Counted from the first letter of the stretch, positions 42,849-52,469 are shown. The stretch: DNA of 64,000 nt from an uncultured Lachnospiraceae bacterium (GCA_910587295.1 CAJULP010000068.1:100090-164089), one strand, 5' to 3'. Notes: generated by a model from the letters alone, not told the origin. Translations and numbers: made by a program.

Positions 42849-42883
42849 AACAAATTTGTCTGTGAAAAATTTATTTTTCACAG
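42849..42883. promoter_or_regulatory. Palindromes upstream of the GH42 gene
   Basis: CTGTGAAAAA and TTTTTCACAG (42860-42869 and 42874-42883) form a perfect 10-bp inverted repeat around TTTA, next to the palindrome ACAAATTTGT (about 42850-42859). It lies 45-80 nt before the GH42 start. An operator is favoured; a weak terminator of the dnaJ-type gene is possible. Confidence 0.45.
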
Positions 42884-42912
42884 TATCCCCTCCATCATTG
42901 TTAACTTATCTG

Positions 42913-43653
42913 CTAAAACCGGTAATACGGCACTCCGCCACAGCAAAGCCCGCCGCCTCCACAACACAGATTACAGATCATATTGGCAATGCACAGTTTC
43001 AGGCACAGCCCGTTCCCGCCGGAATAAGGCTGTCCATAGGTATACTGCCGCTGCCTGTACCACGAACCGCCATTTTCAAATTGATATACCAGGTTACTGT
43101 ACTCACGGTTCCCCGGTTCAAGGCCTGCCGCCTTCCTTGCGTGTTCTAACCCTGCCACCTGGTTTCCCAGCCCTGCATGGGCAAGAGCGCTATAGTAATA
43201 CCACCTTGCATTACGGGAACTCTCTTCCATGCCGTCTAACACCGTACGGGCTTCCTTATAATACCTGTTACGCACATAATTCCCTGCTGCCCTAAGATGC
43301 CCGTCCTCCTCGTAGCCGGTGCCGGAATTGCTGCCCCATGCGCTGCCAAATCCGCCAAAACCGCCAAAGCTTCCGAATCCTCCAAAATCCCCGAAACCGC
43401 CATACCCGCCGGTACTTTGACCGCCTTGTCCATACCCGCCGGCACTCCGGTACTGATATCCTTCCGTCCGTTCCTTCATAATCTGCTGGTATGCCTGCTG
43501 GATTTCCTTAAACTTCTCCTCCGCTTCTTCTTTACGAGGATTGTTGATATTGGCATCGGGATGGTACTTGCGGCTTAACGCCTTATATGCCTTTTTAATC
43601 TCTTCTTCCGTGGCACCTCTTACAATGCCCAAAACCTCATATGGATCACGCAT
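42913..43653 (-). CDS. J-domain protein with Gly-rich and Cys-rich regions
   Basis: A 246-residue protein. Residues 1-70 are a complete J domain (DPYEVLGIVRGATEEEIKKAYKAL, then the HPD motif in KYHPDAN). A GGFGDFGGFG-type repeat region follows, then a helical repeat-like part (RNRYYKEARTVLDGM...AGLEHARKAAGLEPG), and a C-terminus rich in Cys and Gly (NLCCGGGGLCCGG). It lacks DnaJ zinc fingers, so it is a specialised DnaK cochaperone. It overlaps the DUF5685 gene by 8 nt, so the two are coupled. Confidence 0.85.
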   Translation of the reverse strand: MRDPYEVLGIVRGATEEEIKKAYKALSRKYHPDANINNPRKEEAEEKFKEIQQAYQQIMKERTEGYQYRSAGGYGQGGQSTGGYGGFGDFGGFGSFGGFGGFGSAWGSNSGTGYEEDGHLRAAGNYVRNRYYKEARTVLDGMEESSRNARWYYYSALAHAGLGNQVAGLEHARKAAGLEPGNREYSNLVYQFENGGSWYRQRQYTYGQPYSGGNGLCLKLCIANMICNLCCGGGGLCCGGVPYYRF

Positions 43654-44488
43654 AATCTTCCTTTCGCTGTTCACGCTTTTGCTGGAGCATCTCATAACGG
43701 TACCAGACACCGGAATATAAAATATTGCGGAGTATCTCTGCATGTTCGATCACGGGAAGCTTCTCAAACTCCCGGCAGCACCCTGCCATCATCATTGTAA
43801 GGATCGTCTTTATCTCCTCCTCAAAATCCGTGCGCTCGTACATTTTCCGTAAAGGGTTATACCGATTCCTTTTCATATCCTCTTCAATGTCCTCATAGGC
43901 ATCCATGAGGTAGATGAACTTCCCAAGGAAATTGCCCATTGTCTTAAGGCCTTCCTTCCACTCATCTTCCCTGACCGCAAGGATCTCACCCATAATCTGG
44001 CCAAACAGCCCCGCCATATGATCAATATCCTGGTTCATCCGCTTTTCTTCCTGGGCCATCTCCCGCAAAAGCATCCCGATTTTTTTTGCTTTCTCCTGAT
44101 AGCGGATGCAGACCGACCGGAAAGACCGCTTAAGGAGCTTGCTGTAGGCAAGCCGGGATACCTTTTTATCATCCGCCCAGTCATCCCTGCACTTATAAAA
44201 GGTAAACAGGACATTCATATCCGCGCCATAATCCGAAAACTCGTTTTTCCTGATCGAGTGCTTTTCAAAAGGGTGGGCCATGCATTTCGCCCATCCCACC
44301 TTCGTCTCAGGCTCATACAAGCTGGAAAGCAGCATGACCACAAAAGTCATATCATAAGAAAGGCTGAGCTGCCCCGCTTTTCCATACCGCTTCTTAAGGG
44401 CATCGCACAACCCGCAGTAGTAGGAATGGTAAATATCAAATTCCTTAAATTTCATATCGCCTTTATTGATAATGATATACCCAAACAT
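43646..44488 (-). CDS. DUF5685 family protein
   Basis: A 280-residue protein beginning MFGYIIINKGDMKFKEFDIYHSYYCGLCDALKKRYG, the DUF5685 hallmark with a CxxC near the N-terminus. The rest is helical with several Asp/Glu-rich helices (DAYEDIEEDMKRN). The family is frequent next to J-domain proteins in Lachnospiraceae; its function is unknown, and a polyprenyl-synthase-like all-helix fold is only a guess. It overlaps the J-domain gene. Confidence 0.8.
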   Translation of the reverse strand: MFGYIIINKGDMKFKEFDIYHSYYCGLCDALKKRYGKAGQLSLSYDMTFVVMLLSSLYEPETKVGWAKCMAHPFEKHSIRKNEFSDYGADMNVLFTFYKCRDDWADDKKVSRLAYSKLLKRSFRSVCIRYQEKAKKIGMLLREMAQEEKRMNQDIDHMAGLFGQIMGEILAVREDEWKEGLKTMGNFLGKFIYLMDAYEDIEEDMKRNRYNPLRKMYERTDFEEEIKTILTMMMAGCCREFEKLPVIEHAEILRNILYSGVWYRYEMLQQKREQRKEDYA

Positions 44489-44500
44489 TCCGCCACCCGT

Positions 44501-44893
44501 TTAGCTTTTTTTGATAAAAGTCTGGTTACATTTCGGGCATCTGATCTCAATCCGCCCTTTCCCCCTTGGCACCCTGATCTTCTGCTTACAAGAGGGACAC
44601 CTGTATATGTGATGCGTTTTCCTCTGCTGCATATCCCGTTTCCATGTGGCAAACTTCTGTTTTACTTTATACTCATATTTGAGATATGCTGTATTTTCCG
44701 CCCTTCTTTTGTACAGGTTTTTGGAAAAGATACGGAAGTATGAATATACAAGAACGGCTATGCCTGCCACATAAAAAAACTTAAGCCCAAATAAGGAAAG
44801 CACCAGACAGACCATCACCATGGCCATTAAAAAACGTCCAAACTGGTCGGAACCATACCTGCCCTGCATAAAACGGTAAAATTTTTCCCTCAT
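44501..44893 (-). CDS. Membrane protein with C-terminal zinc ribbon
   Basis: A 130-residue protein. Two membrane helices (about 20-53) follow a short basic start, then a charged helix and a zinc ribbon CPSCKQKIRVPRGKGRIEIRCPKCNQTF. The ribbon is cytoplasmic by the positive-inside rule. It is 12 nt upstream of the DUF5685 gene, making a three-gene operon with the J-domain protein; a role in membrane protein quality control is an inference. Confidence 0.75.
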   Translation of the reverse strand: MREKFYRFMQGRYGSDQFGRFLMAMVMVCLVLSLFGLKFFYVAGIAVLVYSYFRIFSKNLYKRRAENTAYLKYEYKVKQKFATWKRDMQQRKTHHIYRCPSCKQKIRVPRGKGRIEIRCPKCNQTFIKKS

Positions 44894-44988
44894 ACTGCAT
44901 CATCTCCTTGCATCAATATAATCTATCCTACTTCCTTTTATTCCATGATTCAATAAACGCAATATAAAAGAATCTTAAAAAAATATAA

Positions 44989-45017
44989 AAAAGGACTACC
45001 TGCGGGCAATCCTTTTC
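44989..45017 (-). terminator. Terminator of the yitT-type gene
   Basis: A hairpin of about 11 bp with G-T pairs and loop CGCA, flanked by A/T runs; on the minus strand it ends in TTTTTT. It lies about 22 nt past the stop. Confidence 0.7.
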
Positions 45018-45038
45018 AAAAATAAGCACATCCGCTCC

Positions 45039-45899
45039 CTAATCATTCGGTTTTTGGTAGAAACGGCCTGCAAGGCCCTCCGTTTTCATTTCATTGGCAA
45101 AGGCATCCTGATCGATCTCCCTGGCCCTTCTTAGCACCTGCTTCACCTCATCCTTGGAAACAATGGAATATACCACATTTCTTTCACAATGCTCATAAGA
45201 CCCTTTTCCCTCTAAGATCGTGGCGCCATGGTTGGTGATCGCATAGATCTCATCGCAGATCTCTTCCGGTTTTTTCGTGACGATAAATAAGGTCCTTTTC
45301 TGGTATCTGGTATAAAGCGCATGCAGGACCTGGGTGGAAGCGTACTGGTAAATGATGGAATACAAAGCCTTATCCCATCCAAACAAAGCTCCTGCTATGG
45401 AAATGATGACCACATTAAGCCCCAAGATTAGATTCCACGAATCCACGCCTTTCTTTTCTGAAAGATAAATGGAAATAAAATCCGTTCCTCCCGAAGTTGC
45501 GCCCACCATAAGGCACATACTGATCACAAGCCCGTTTAACATCCCGCCAAATATACTGATCAGCAAAATGTCGTAAGTGATCACATGCACCGGGATGATA
45601 TCCGTCAAAACACTGGTGATCACGATCATCACGCAGGAATAAAGAGTAAATTTCTTCCCGATAAAACGGAACCCAATATAGACAGGGAAAGCATTCAACA
45701 GCAAGTTGATCGCCGTGTAAGGCACGGTGATGGAAAAAAACCTCTCAAAGATCGTCTGGATCAACACGGTAAGGCCGGTAGCCCCTCCCGGATACAGATC
45801 CCCTGTCCTTACAAAGGTTTTGATGTTTACAGCCATAAGGACGGAAGCAAGGCAAATCACCACAAGCCGCTTGGCATCCTGTTTAAGATCAAATTTCAT
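45039..45899 (-). CDS. YitT family membrane protein (DUF161/DUF2179)
   Basis: A 286-residue protein with five or six membrane helices (VICLASVLMAVNIKTFV...PGGATGLTVLIQ...GATSGGTDFISIYLS) and a C-terminal cytoplasmic DUF2179 domain (TKKPEEICDEIYAITNHGATILEGKGSYEH). The transported substrate of YitT proteins is not established. The ATG at 45899 has GGAGAGG upstream. It stands alone. Confidence 0.85.
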   Translation of the reverse strand: MKFDLKQDAKRLVVICLASVLMAVNIKTFVRTGDLYPGGATGLTVLIQTIFERFFSITVPYTAINLLLNAFPVYIGFRFIGKKFTLYSCVMIVITSVLTDIIPVHVITYDILLISIFGGMLNGLVISMCLMVGATSGGTDFISIYLSEKKGVDSWNLILGLNVVIISIAGALFGWDKALYSIIYQYASTQVLHALYTRYQKRTLFIVTKKPEEICDEIYAITNHGATILEGKGSYEHCERNVVYSIVSKDEVKQVLRRAREIDQDAFANEMKTEGLAGRFYQKPND

Positions 45900-46111
45900 A
45901 GATATATCCTCTCCATTTCTTCCTACTGCCAATTATACCTCAAAACAGCCTTTTTTCAAGCATGATTTTATGATATCAGACATTCCCGCTTCTTTGAATC
46001 TACTTTCTAAATCGCTGCCTTTACTTGTCCAATCCGGCGTTTACCGCTTATGGTGGAATCAAACCAATATGAAGCATGGAAAGCAACAAAATAAATATAA
46101 AGTGTAAACAA

Positions 46112-46136
46112 AACCCCCTTGATAAACAAGGGGGTT
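46112..46136 (-). terminator. Terminator of the five-tRNA operon
   Basis: A perfect 10-bp stem, AACCCCCTTG/CAAGGGGGTT, directly after the last tRNA on the minus strand, with T-rich flanks on both sides. Confidence 0.85.
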
Positions 46137-46141
46137 TTTCA

Positions 46142-46227
46142 TGCCGGCGACCGGAATCGAACCGGTACGGGAGATTAGTCCCGCAGGATTTTAAGTCCTG
46201 TGCGTCTGCCTGTTCCGCCACGCCGGC
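46142..46227 (-). tRNA. tRNA-Leu (TAA)
   Basis: Class II tRNA with acceptor GCCGGCG/CGCCGGC, anticodon loop CTTAAAA and a long variable arm. No encoded CCA. Confidence 0.95.
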
Positions 46228-46250
46228 ATAATCAATATGAAATTGATCCG

Positions 46251-46323
46251 TGGGACCTATAGGGCTCGAACCTATGACCCTCTGCTTGTAAGGCAGATGC
46301 TCTCCCAGCTGAGCTAAGATCCC
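46251..46323 (-). tRNA. tRNA-Val (TAC)
   Basis: Acceptor GGGATCT/AGGTCCC and anticodon loop CTTACAA. Confidence 0.95.
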
Positions 46324-46369
46324 AGATGCGTAATAATACCTGCGAATATCCTATGAAACTGTACGCAAA

Positions 46370-46443
46370 CGACCCGGATGGGATTCGAACCCACGACCTC
46401 CGCCGTGACAGGGCGGCGCTCTAACCAACTGAGCCACCAGGCC
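46370..46443 (-). tRNA. tRNA-Asp (GTC)
   Basis: Acceptor GGCCTGG/CCGGGTC and anticodon loop CTGTCAC. Confidence 0.95.
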
Positions 46444-46477
46444 AAAATAAAAAAACAAAAACTATGAAATTATGTAG

Positions 46478-46551
46478 TGGACCTTCGGGGACTCGAACCC
46501 AGGACCGACCGGTTATGAGCCGGTTGCTCTAACCAACTGAGCTAAAGGTCC
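46478..46551 (-). tRNA. tRNA with CAT anticodon (Met or Ile2)
   Basis: Acceptor GGACCTT/AAGGTCC and anticodon loop CTCATAA. The body resembles the tRNA-Ile2 of other Firmicutes, whose C34 is changed to lysidine, at least as much as elongator tRNA-Met. It is not an initiator, because the first pair is G-C. Confidence 0.85.
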
Positions 46552-46642
46552 ATATACCCTTTCGGGTCATATGCAAATTTCCAATTATGACATTCACCAT
46601 ACTGTGACGTTTACAATGCCATCTACAGCTTATGAATCACGA

Positions 46643-46714
46643 TGACTCCGACGGGAATCGAACCCGTGTTACCGCCGTGAAAGGGCGATGTCTTAACCGC
46701 TTGACCACGGAGCC
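46643..46714 (-). tRNA. tRNA-Glu (TTC)
   Basis: Acceptor GGCTCCG/CGGAGTC and anticodon loop CTTTCAC. First of the five-tRNA operon. Confidence 0.95.
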
Positions 46715-46780
46715 TTATTCTTGACATCTAAAATGCTTCCTGTGTCAAGCAACCTTAACGAATGATATGATATCATACTT

Positions 46781-47782
46781 CTAAGCCTTTGGCAAGAGGA
46801 AATTTGCATTTTTCTCCATCAGCGCGAAATCCCTTTTTAATTCCAGAAACTGCCGGGTCTGCATCAGGATATAAAACAGGATTGCCCGGGCTTCAAACTC
46901 TTCTCTGCTTACCGGAAGGGGCTGCTCCTTCATCTGTTTTAACTGCTCTTCCTGCTCCCTTAACAGTCCTTCCACCGTATTATCCTGGTGGAAATCCTCT
47001 CCGATCCGCCCAAGAAGTTCCGCCACCTGCTTTGCCTGTAGGGGCAGATATTGGATCCGGACAATATTATTGCATATTTCCTGTAAAAGTATGCTTTGCT
47101 CCTCCCGCATACTGATATAATCCAGCTCATATCCGCTTTTTGAAAAAAAGGTATTGTCATAATTGGAAACCGCACAGGCTTTTGCCTGTGCTATTGCCGC
47201 TCTAAGCCGCTTAAAGGAATCCTTTCTGGCAATGCCGCACTGGCCGCCTTGAAGCAGCCATCCGGAAATTTCCCGTAAGATCCCCTTCATCTGGCTGTCC
47301 ACTTCTCCCGACAGCCTTTGGAACTCCGACTCCTTTTTGCGCAAATGCAGATTGATCAGGATTCCCAGCCCCGTACCTGCCAGAAGCAGCAATGCCTCAT
47401 TAGCCAGCATCCCCAGCCCCATATTTCGCTCTATCAGGAAATGGCTGACCAGTACGGAATCCATGGCAATGGCCTGCCCCCATCCGGCACTAAGACACAA
47501 AAGAGCAAACAAAAACAGATAGCCCCCAAATGCCCATAGGTTATATCCCATAAGAAAAAAGCATGCCCCCGATATCGCAAGGGCACATAAAAATGCCAGC
47601 CAGCGCCTTCCCGCACTTTTCAAGGTTTCCATTTTCGTATTTTGGATGCTCAATACCGTGATGATGCCCGCCGTAGCCGAATACTTAAGGCCAAGCTCCC
47701 CGGATACCGCAATCGCCAGAAAAGCTGCCGCCGCGATTTTTAAGCTTTGAGTCAATTGTGGTCTCCAAGCAATCTTTCCCAT
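46781..47782 (-). CDS. FUSC/DUF939-type membrane protein (aromatic acid exporter family)
   Basis: A 333-residue protein. The N-terminal half has five or six membrane helices (LTQSLKIAAAAFLAIAVSGELGLKYSATAGIITVLS is characteristic); the C-terminal half is a soluble helical domain. Family members resemble half of a YccS/FUSC transporter; export of aromatic acids is presumed, not proven. The start at 47782 has GGAAGG upstream and lies 15 nt after the acetyltransferase stop. Confidence 0.8.
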   Translation of the reverse strand: MGKIAWRPQLTQSLKIAAAAFLAIAVSGELGLKYSATAGIITVLSIQNTKMETLKSAGRRWLAFLCALAISGACFFLMGYNLWAFGGYLFLFALLCLSAGWGQAIAMDSVLVSHFLIERNMGLGMLANEALLLLAGTGLGILINLHLRKKESEFQRLSGEVDSQMKGILREISGWLLQGGQCGIARKDSFKRLRAAIAQAKACAVSNYDNTFFSKSGYELDYISMREEQSILLQEICNNIVRIQYLPLQAKQVAELLGRIGEDFHQDNTVEGLLREQEEQLKQMKEQPLPVSREEFEARAILFYILMQTRQFLELKRDFALMEKNANFLLPKA

Positions 47783-47796
47783 CAAAAACACCTTCC

Positions 47797-48366
47797 TCAC
47801 CCTGAAATTCCCTGGAGCAAATCCCATTCTCTTTTCAATAACCGGTATTCCAGCCTGGTCTTCATTTTCCCGTCATGCCATTCCCAGTCCACATGCTCCG
47901 CTTCTCTTATCATACCACATTTCTGCATCACTTTTTCTGAACCTGCATTTTCCGCAAGACAGCCCGTGGTAACCCGGTAAACATCATTTTTAAGAAAAGC
48001 AAATTCCAACACTTTGCGGAAGGCTTCCGTCATATAACCATGGTTCCAAAACTGAGGAAATGCAAAATATCCCGCACCCACTATTTTCCCAACCGGCGTA
48101 TTTCCAACCACCGTATATCCCACACTCCCGACCTGTTCATGAGAATCCCTAAGCTCCATGTGAAAAAAATAAAATTGTCTGTCCGTTCTGTTCTGGTCCT
48201 GCAGCACATGTTCAAAGTCCATATCCGCCTCTTCTTTTGAAAAAAGCCGGATATCCTGTAGATAATACATTGTCTCAGGGTCGCTTTTTAATTTAAAATA
48301 CGCTGCCCTGTCACTTTCCCTGTAATCCCTCAATATAAGGCGTTTTGTTTCTAATTGCACTGTCAT
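47797..48366 (-). CDS. GNAT-family N-acetyltransferase
   Basis: A 189-residue acetyltransferase of the RimJ/RimL type: LETKRLILRDYRESDRAAYF, the acetyl-CoA region FAFPQFWNHGYMTEAFRKVLEFAF and NAGSEKVMQKCGM. It probably acetylates a protein N-terminus or a small molecule. It is upstream of the FUSC-type gene and 13 nt downstream of the Rpn-type gene. Confidence 0.88.
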   Translation of the reverse strand: MTVQLETKRLILRDYRESDRAAYFKLKSDPETMYYLQDIRLFSKEEADMDFEHVLQDQNRTDRQFYFFHMELRDSHEQVGSVGYTVVGNTPVGKIVGAGYFAFPQFWNHGYMTEAFRKVLEFAFLKNDVYRVTTGCLAENAGSEKVMQKCGMIREAEHVDWEWHDGKMKTRLEYRLLKREWDLLQGISG

Positions 48367-48379
48367 TCCCTCTGCTTAT

Positions 48380-49369
48380 CTACATCTTTTCCTGAAATTC
48401 CTCAATTGATTCCGCTGTTGCTGCCATTTTCAGCCACCTGCGCAAAACCTCCACATCTTTTTCCTTCATGATAACCTTCTTTAACGGTTCACTAGCCGGG
48501 CCATGATCCGATAATAAATCTATGACTGCTTCCGCTTTTCCTTCTGCTTTTCCCTCCGCCCTCTCATCCGCAAGCAGATCTTTTAACCCCTGGCACATAT
48601 CCACCTTCCCGCCTTTCTTGTGTTTTCTCATTTTTTTGAGCATTTTTTCCCCGCTCCCCACATAAGCTGCGACCATATCGCAGGCTTCTTCGTCCAGAGC
48701 CTTATATGCCGCATCCCCTTGGATCAAATTCCAAAGCTTGTCTTTGTCCTTTGAAAGCCTGATACAATCAAATACCTGTTTTACGTCCGTTTTAAATATA
48801 CTTGTATCCTGTAGTTTCCTGACCTCTATAACGTGGATCTGATAATTTGAAACCTTATCTTTCAAAAACTCCGGAATCCCTGTAAAATCCAAGATTCCAT
48901 GAAGGTCTCTGGCCCCGTTCCATTCTTCCTCCCCATAATACAAAATAAATGTAACCGTAGGAAAAAGCCTGCTGTTCCTTCGAAAGCCATAGAGGTATTC
49001 CCCATCCGTCAAACCCTTATGGTCTTTCCTGACTTTCTTGCGTATGGCCGATGCCTGGCGCTCATATTCCGCCACATCATATCCCATCACACGGAGCACC
49101 ACCGCATAATCGATCTTCTCCTGGTTTTCAATCCCCACCATGGCAAAGTTCATCCCAAAAGGTGTTTTACGCATCAGATCCCGGTATTTTACCGCAGCTT
49201 TCTTCCCTTTACCCCTAAATGCAAATTTCCCCAGGACTGATCTGGTGTCCTGCTCCTGCAGATCCTCCCCCTTCACAAAAGGAATTCCATTACAGCCAAC
49301 GCCGTTTATGATATCGGCATACCTTTCATTGTCGGAAAAGAAAACGTTGCTGACAATGTCTTTCTCCAT
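48380..49369 (-). CDS. Rpn-family nuclease/transposase-like protein
   Basis: A 329-residue protein of the Rpn/PD-(D/E)XK transposase family (PF12784 type): MVGIENQEKIDYAVVLRVMGYDVAEYERQ carries the E-x-Q/Q nuclease region, and LFPTVTFILYYGEEEWNG follows. The C-terminus has the usual DERAEGKAEGKAEAVIDLL repeat. Such proteins promote RecA-independent recombination. The ATG at 49369 is 6 nt after GGAGG; an ATG at 49375 is inside that site. Confidence 0.85.
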   Translation of the reverse strand: MEKDIVSNVFFSDNERYADIINGVGCNGIPFVKGEDLQEQDTRSVLGKFAFRGKGKKAAVKYRDLMRKTPFGMNFAMVGIENQEKIDYAVVLRVMGYDVAEYERQASAIRKKVRKDHKGLTDGEYLYGFRRNSRLFPTVTFILYYGEEEWNGARDLHGILDFTGIPEFLKDKVSNYQIHVIEVRKLQDTSIFKTDVKQVFDCIRLSKDKDKLWNLIQGDAAYKALDEEACDMVAAYVGSGEKMLKKMRKHKKGGKVDMCQGLKDLLADERAEGKAEGKAEAVIDLLSDHGPASEPLKKVIMKEKDVEVLRRWLKMAATAESIEEFQEKM

Positions 49370-49375
49370 CCTCAT

Positions 49376-49650
49376 CCTCCCATCCTGCAGAAGACAGCCA
49401 ATGAACCAAAATCCCCTGCTTTTTATTTGTTAATTAGGAATTTAAAGCATAGATTTTCTGAAATTCATTGATATCCCGCTGCTCACATCCTAAATGCGGC
49501 CAGTCGGACATAGATGGCAGAGTGCCTGAATGAATGTTACTGTTTTACAGAAATATTTTATGCTTAGTTACGATGTTAACACACCTGATCATAATATGCA
49601 AGGTTTTTATCCAAAATCTGGGATTTCTGTGTAACACTTCGGCCCAAAAA
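49376..49650. other. Intergenic region
   Basis: No gene, tRNA or clear regulatory motif seen. It separates the Rpn-type gene from the end of the second sugar ABC operon. Confidence 0.5.
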
Positions 49651-49672
49651 GAGAGGAGCAAAAGCCCCTCTC
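49651..49672 (-). terminator. Terminator of the second ABC operon
   Basis: A 9-bp stem with one G-T pair and a short A/T loop; TTTTT follows on the minus strand, 32 nt after the stop of the binding-protein gene. Confidence 0.8.
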
Positions 49673-49704
49673 CTTCTAATTTCATTTAACACTTTACACC
49701 GGAT

Positions 49705-51498
49705 TTATTCAAATACCTTTGCCGTTTCTTTTGCCTCCTCAAACTTTTCATGTACTTCTTCCAGTGCTTTTTCATAGCCCATTGCCATCACGTCATTGAT
49801 CATCTTCTGTTTCTGTGCCGCAAAGGCATCATCATCCGCACAGGTAATGATCTTGGCAATGTTAGCCTGGAAATACTCGTCCGCTTTGGTAAACACCTTT
49901 GCGGATTCGTCTGACACCGATCCCATAAGACCTACTGCCATTCCACCTTTTCCTATCGTTTTCATTTTACCTTCATTCACCAATTGAACATAAGCTTCAC
50001 CGGGATAGCTGGCTTCCCCGTTGGTGTAATAGTCGCAAAAATCTTTTTCTGCCGCATTCACGCTCCGTACACTGTATTCTTTAGCAAGCGTCAGGTCAAG
50101 AGGGTAACCATCCTCCGCCTGGTTCGTTGCTGTCTGGGAGGTAAACCATACATATTTGCCAATCCCCTGGCTTCCTGTCGGAGATGCATACCCCGGTTCC
50201 GTGGTATCATTACTGAGGAAATTTTCCAATCTCTTTCCGATCAGCTCCGGTTTCCCGTCCACATAATCCCAGTCTTCTCCCTGAATACCTGTGCGCACCA
50301 GTCTGGATCCTTCGTCAGAATTTAAGAAATCCAAAAGTTCCATTACTTTTTCAGGATGCTCACAATTTGCGCTGATAATAAGTGAATTGTTCCTTCCATA
50401 TCCCAATCTGCTCTCATTCGGATAAATTTGGGAAATATAAGGGAACGGTCCGGGAAGCACAAACATCCCCGCATCCTCCCCACATACCTCCGGGTCAGGC
50501 TGTATCCAGCCGTATGCCCCTACCAAAACTTCACCGTTTGCCAGCTTTGCGTCATATTGAGCCGCTTTCATGGTAAATGCTTCCGGATCCATGATTCCCA
50601 TCCGGTATGCCTTGTTAAAGAAAGCAAGGGTTTTCCAGAAAATACCATCCTCCTCTGTAAACATATCTTCCAATTCGTCCGTTGCCTTATTATATAATTG
50701 GTTATTAGGCTGGTTCCCATAGCCATGGCTGAACGGATAGCTGATGGTATACGGCCAAAGCCCCCAGTCAATCCAGCCGGACAGCGCATAAACTTTCTTG
50801 CCATCCTCAGTTTCCGGATGTGCATCCATCATCTGTTTTAATACCTCTAAATACTCATCCTCATTATTGATCTCAGGACAACCTAACTCTTTATAATAAT
50901 CCCATCTGGTGAAAAATCCTACGAAACCGTTCTTATTGGGAATATCCTCATTCATTGTCTGTACCTCCACCGGGATAAAATATGTTTTTCCCTTCCCTAC
51001 CACTTCTTTCGAATATTTCAATCCATCAGGAATCTTTGCTTTCAGATTTTCCCCATTATTTTCCAGCCATTCATCCATTGCCCATAACGCCCCGGAATTG
51101 ATCAGATTGTCCAGCATCTGGACACCTGCGTCATTATGAAGCTCCACCAGATCCGGCAGATCCCCGCCTGCCGCCATTACTTTCAGCTTATCGTCGGTTA
51201 CATCTGTGTACTCAATGACAATCCCCAGCTTGTCTTTAATATACCTCCCTATGGCATCATCTGTTGAAATGCCGTCTCCCCAGGTTTGGACCATGGCCCT
51301 GATCGTGACTACATCTTCGTTTTCTCCATTCGATGCCGAATCCGCGCCGCTATCCTCCCCGGTTTTGGCATCCGCCTTGGTTCCGGTGTCCTTGCTTACA
51401 CTTTCATCCTTGCCGCTGCCACAGGCACAGACGCCCGCTGCCATGGCGATGCACAAAAAAACAGCCATCAGTTTCTTCATCATTCCCGCTTTTCTCAT
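49705..51498 (-). CDS. Substrate-binding lipoprotein (LipO type)
   Basis: A 597-residue solute-binding protein, the long form that goes with LplB/LplC permeases. The signal peptide ends GVCAC, a lipobox with the anchor Cys at 26, followed by an acidic/Lys linker. TIRAMVQTWGDGIS begins the binding domain. GGAGG precedes the ATG. It probably captures an oligosaccharide from a complex glycan, to be degraded by the glycosidases at 57478-62127. Confidence 0.88.
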   Translation of the reverse strand: MRKAGMMKKLMAVFLCIAMAAGVCACGSGKDESVSKDTGTKADAKTGEDSGADSASNGENEDVVTIRAMVQTWGDGISTDDAIGRYIKDKLGIVIEYTDVTDDKLKVMAAGGDLPDLVELHNDAGVQMLDNLINSGALWAMDEWLENNGENLKAKIPDGLKYSKEVVGKGKTYFIPVEVQTMNEDIPNKNGFVGFFTRWDYYKELGCPEINNEDEYLEVLKQMMDAHPETEDGKKVYALSGWIDWGLWPYTISYPFSHGYGNQPNNQLYNKATDELEDMFTEEDGIFWKTLAFFNKAYRMGIMDPEAFTMKAAQYDAKLANGEVLVGAYGWIQPDPEVCGEDAGMFVLPGPFPYISQIYPNESRLGYGRNNSLIISANCEHPEKVMELLDFLNSDEGSRLVRTGIQGEDWDYVDGKPELIGKRLENFLSNDTTEPGYASPTGSQGIGKYVWFTSQTATNQAEDGYPLDLTLAKEYSVRSVNAAEKDFCDYYTNGEASYPGEAYVQLVNEGKMKTIGKGGMAVGLMGSVSDESAKVFTKADEYFQANIAKIITCADDDAFAAQKQKMINDVMAMGYEKALEEVHEKFEEAKETAKVFE

Positions 51499-51563
51499 GT
51501 TTCCTCCTTTTCTGCCGCTTAAGCAGCCCTTCTTTCTATGCTAAAAAAGATACCATCCGAAGA

Positions 51564-52469
51564 TCATCCTTTTACAGCCCCCATCATAACCCCTTTTACA
51601 AAATATTTCTGCATAAACGGATACACCAGCATGATCGGCAATACGGACACGATCGTGGTCGCCATCTTAATGGTTTCCTCCGACACCGTGGCCGCTCCCG
51701 GCGCCATCACCATCCCGCTTTTCATACTATCAGCCAGCCTTTGCGCTTCATTGATACAATTGTATAATAACAGCTGTACCGTCTGCAGATCAGGGTTCTG
51801 CACCAGCAGATAATTATCCTGCCAGGAATTCCACGCTCCCACCGAGGCATACACGGCTACCGTTGCCATAATCGGCTTAGAAAGCGGCAGGATGATCCTG
51901 CTGTATATCATAAAAAACCCCGCTCCGTCCATCCTGGCGGACTCCTCCAAAGAAGAAGGTATCTGCTCAATAAAAGTCTTGATCAAAATAATATAATAGG
52001 CATTGATGATTCCCGGAACAATATAAAGCAGGAAAGAATTGTTTAAATGGTATGCCTTCATGGTAATATAGTATGGAACCAGCCCTGCCCCCAGATACAT
52101 AGTGATGATCACAAAGCGGTAAACAAATTTCCTTCCCACCATTTCCTGCTGAGTCACCAGATAAGCAAACAACGAAGACCCGATCAGGCAAAGCGCCGTG
52201 CTGATCACCGTCCTTGCCGTGGAGATAAAAAACGCATGGCCAAAACCCGTATTCCTGAAGATCCACTGATAAGCGTAAAAGGTAAATCCTTTTGGTAAGA
52301 TCCAGACCCCTTTTATCGCCTGTGCCGAATCCGACAGAGAATAAATGACCAGATACCAGAACGGGTAAATACAGATAAATACCGCCAGCGCCATACAAAT
52401 ATAGATTAGGATCTGTAAAGTCATATCCTTTCCGGAGACCTTGATTTTATTATTTGCTGCTTTTCTCAT
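51564..52469 (-). CDS. ABC permease (LplC/YtcP type)
   Basis: A 301-residue six-helix permease: ICIYPFWYLVIYSLSDSAQAIKG is the LplC-type N-terminus and EESARMDGAGFFMIYSRIILPLSKP the coupling loop. It pairs with the permease 17 nt upstream and has no ATPase gene nearby. Confidence 0.9.
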   Translation of the reverse strand: MRKAANNKIKVSGKDMTLQILIYICMALAVFICIYPFWYLVIYSLSDSAQAIKGVWILPKGFTFYAYQWIFRNTGFGHAFFISTARTVISTALCLIGSSLFAYLVTQQEMVGRKFVYRFVIITMYLGAGLVPYYITMKAYHLNNSFLLYIVPGIINAYYIILIKTFIEQIPSSLEESARMDGAGFFMIYSRIILPLSKPIMATVAVYASVGAWNSWQDNYLLVQNPDLQTVQLLLYNCINEAQRLADSMKSGMVMAPGAATVSEETIKMATTIVSVLPIMLVYPFMQKYFVKGVMMGAVKG

